DNA of 5,094 nt from assembly GCA_002779205.1 (NCBI GenBank), contig PEXF01000027.1, forward strand, positions 1 to 5,094. Direction: 5' to 3'. The translations under genes and the position numbers were made by a program. The stretch is from Candidatus Hydromicrobium americanum. GTDB taxonomy: Bacteria > Actinomycetota > Humimicrobiia > Humimicrobiales > Humimicrobiaceae. The notes beneath the pieces were generated by a model. That model was not told where the DNA came from and ran no database searches. It saw only the letters and a list, made by a program, of their open reading frames with translations. This document shows, piece by piece, positions 4,252-5,094 of this stretch (within the stretch, counting starts at the first letter, position 1; every line of letters begins with the position of its first letter).

Positions 4252-5094
4252 TTACTTTGTTTTTTTATTTTTTTTATTCTTTAAATAAATTTCAATTTCC
4301 TTTGCGGAAAGGGTATTTGGCACATCTTCTTTTTCTAGCCAGCCTTTCCGGGCAATATTCACGCCAAATTTGTAATCATCTAAATTCTTTAAGCTATGTG
4401 CATCAGGGTTTATAAAGATTTTTACCCCCTTTTCTTTTGCATACTTGCACATTCTCCAGTCCAGGTCCAATCTGAAGGGACTTGAGTTTAGTTCTATATC
4501 CACATCATTTTCCGCTGCTGCATTTATTATCCTTATTATATCCACTCTATAAGGATCCCTTGCCAGAAGCAGTCTTCCGGTGGGATGTGCTATCATTGTT
4601 GTAAACTTATTTTCAATAGCTTTTATGATTCTATCTGTCATCTGTTCTTCACTCAGGTTGAAACTGGAATGGATTGCAGCAATGATGAAGTCAAATTTAG
4701 ATAAAATATGGTCGCTATAATCAAGATTGCCGTCAAGCAGAATGTCTGATTCAATTCCCTTGAATATTTTAAAGCCAGTGCATTTCTGATTTAATTTATC
4801 TATTTCTTCCAGGTACCGCTCAACATCATCATCCTTTAATCCTCCGGCATATGCGGCAGTTCTGCTGTGCTCGCTTATTCCGGCATACTGGAAACCCATT
4901 TTCTGCAGGTAATTGCAGGTCTGTTCAATACTGATATTTCCATCACTATGTGTGGTATGAATGTGGAATATCCCTTTTATGTCTTTTTCCTCTATCAATT
5001 TGGGAAGTGTCTTATTTTTTGCAGCCTCAATCTCCCCATAATTTTCCCTCAGTTCAGGAGGAATCCAGTCCATTGAAAAAAAGTTAAAAATACC
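4252..5094 (-). CDS. polX: DNA polymerase/3'-5' exonuclease PolX, C-terminal PHP domain, partial at right edge
   Basis: Bacterial PolX joins a Pol beta-like polymerase to a PHP-type manganese-dependent 3'-5' exonuclease and works in short-gap repair. Only the C-terminal part is in the window. The linker signature WIPPELRE (residues 3-10 counted from the ATG at 5073) precedes the PHP domain in PolX. The domain itself shows FHIHTTHSDG (36-45), ISEHS (66-70), KGIESDIL (105-112), AAIHSSF (132-138), AHPTGRLLLARDPY (162-175), IELNSSPFRLDLD (193-205) and NPDAHS (222-227), so the expected metal-binding histidines and acids are present. The frame stays open upstream of ATG 5073 to the edge (GIFNFFS), and the linker motif belongs inside full-length PolX of about 570 residues. 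The ATG at 5073 is therefore probably internal, with some 300 residues (helix-hairpin-helix and polymerase) lying outside. A stand-alone PHP protein starting at 5073 is a less likely alternative. The C-terminus is a lysine/asparagine tail coded by two A-runs. nth follows 48 bases downstream. Confidence 0.88.
   Translation of the reverse strand, partial: GIFNFFSMDWIPPELRENYGEIEAAKNKTLPKLIEEKDIKGIFHIHTTHSDGNISIEQTCNYLQKMGFQYAGISEHSRTAAYAGGLKDDDVERYLEEIDKLNQKCTGFKIFKGIESDILLDGNLDYSDHILSKFDFIIAAIHSSFNLSEEQMTDRIIKAIENKFTTMIAHPTGRLLLARDPYRVDIIRIINAAAENDVDIELNSSPFRLDLDWRMCKYAKEKGVKIFINPDAHSLKNLDDYKFGVNIARKGWLEKEDVPNTLSAKEIEIYLKNKKNKKTK

Noticed and set aside
4212..4415. Plus-strand open frame of 67 codons overlapping the polX 3' end
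   Set aside because: It is mostly the antisense of the polX tail, with phenylalanine-rich sequence arising from the A-runs on the other strand.
4867..5076. Plus-strand open frame of 69 codons
   Set aside because: It is the antisense of the conserved PHP motif region of polX and shows no independent support.

Overview
The window looks like a piece of an AT-rich bacterial chromosome, probably an anaerobe or an uncultured lineage. The grounds are heavy use of AGA/AGG and ATA codons, a NikR-type nickel regulator, a PHP-domain PolX and an IS1595-type insertion sequence. I cannot name the taxon, and an archaeal origin for individual genes is not excluded. I see no rRNA, tRNA or CRISPR array.

Layout from left to right. 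Positions 1-928 hold most of an insertion sequence. Its transposase is read on the minus strand from 881 and is intact for 293 codons until it leaves the window. The outer end of the element appears to lie at the run of C at 924-928. Seven bases further on is the stop codon of a Mre11/SbcD-like nuclease (935-1996, minus), which is strikingly AT-rich. Next comes a 262-base AT-rich divergent intergenic region (1997-2258). On the plus strand follow a class I SAM-dependent methyltransferase (2259-3017) and a complete NikR (3093-3509). Convergent to NikR, with one base between the stop codons, is endonuclease III (nth, 3511-4203, minus). Upstream of nth on the same strand is the C-terminal PHP exonuclease domain of a PolX-type DNA polymerase (4252 to the right edge, minus), which continues beyond the window.

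Functionally, polX and nth form a plausible base-excision-repair transcription unit: Nth removes oxidised pyrimidines and nicks the strand, and PolX trims and fills the gap. The Mre11-like nuclease is a third DNA-processing enzyme, but it differs in composition and is not co-oriented with a visible Rad50/SbcC partner. Any such partner would have to lie left of the insertion sequence. NikR has all four nickel ligands but no nickel transport or enzyme gene in view. The methyltransferase substrate is unknown.

No clearly new multi-gene system is visible. The points most worth a second look are the exact position of the insertion sequence at an inverted repeat behind the nuclease gene, the composition and flanking repeats of that gene, and the tandem duplication that creates the NikR ribosome binding site.
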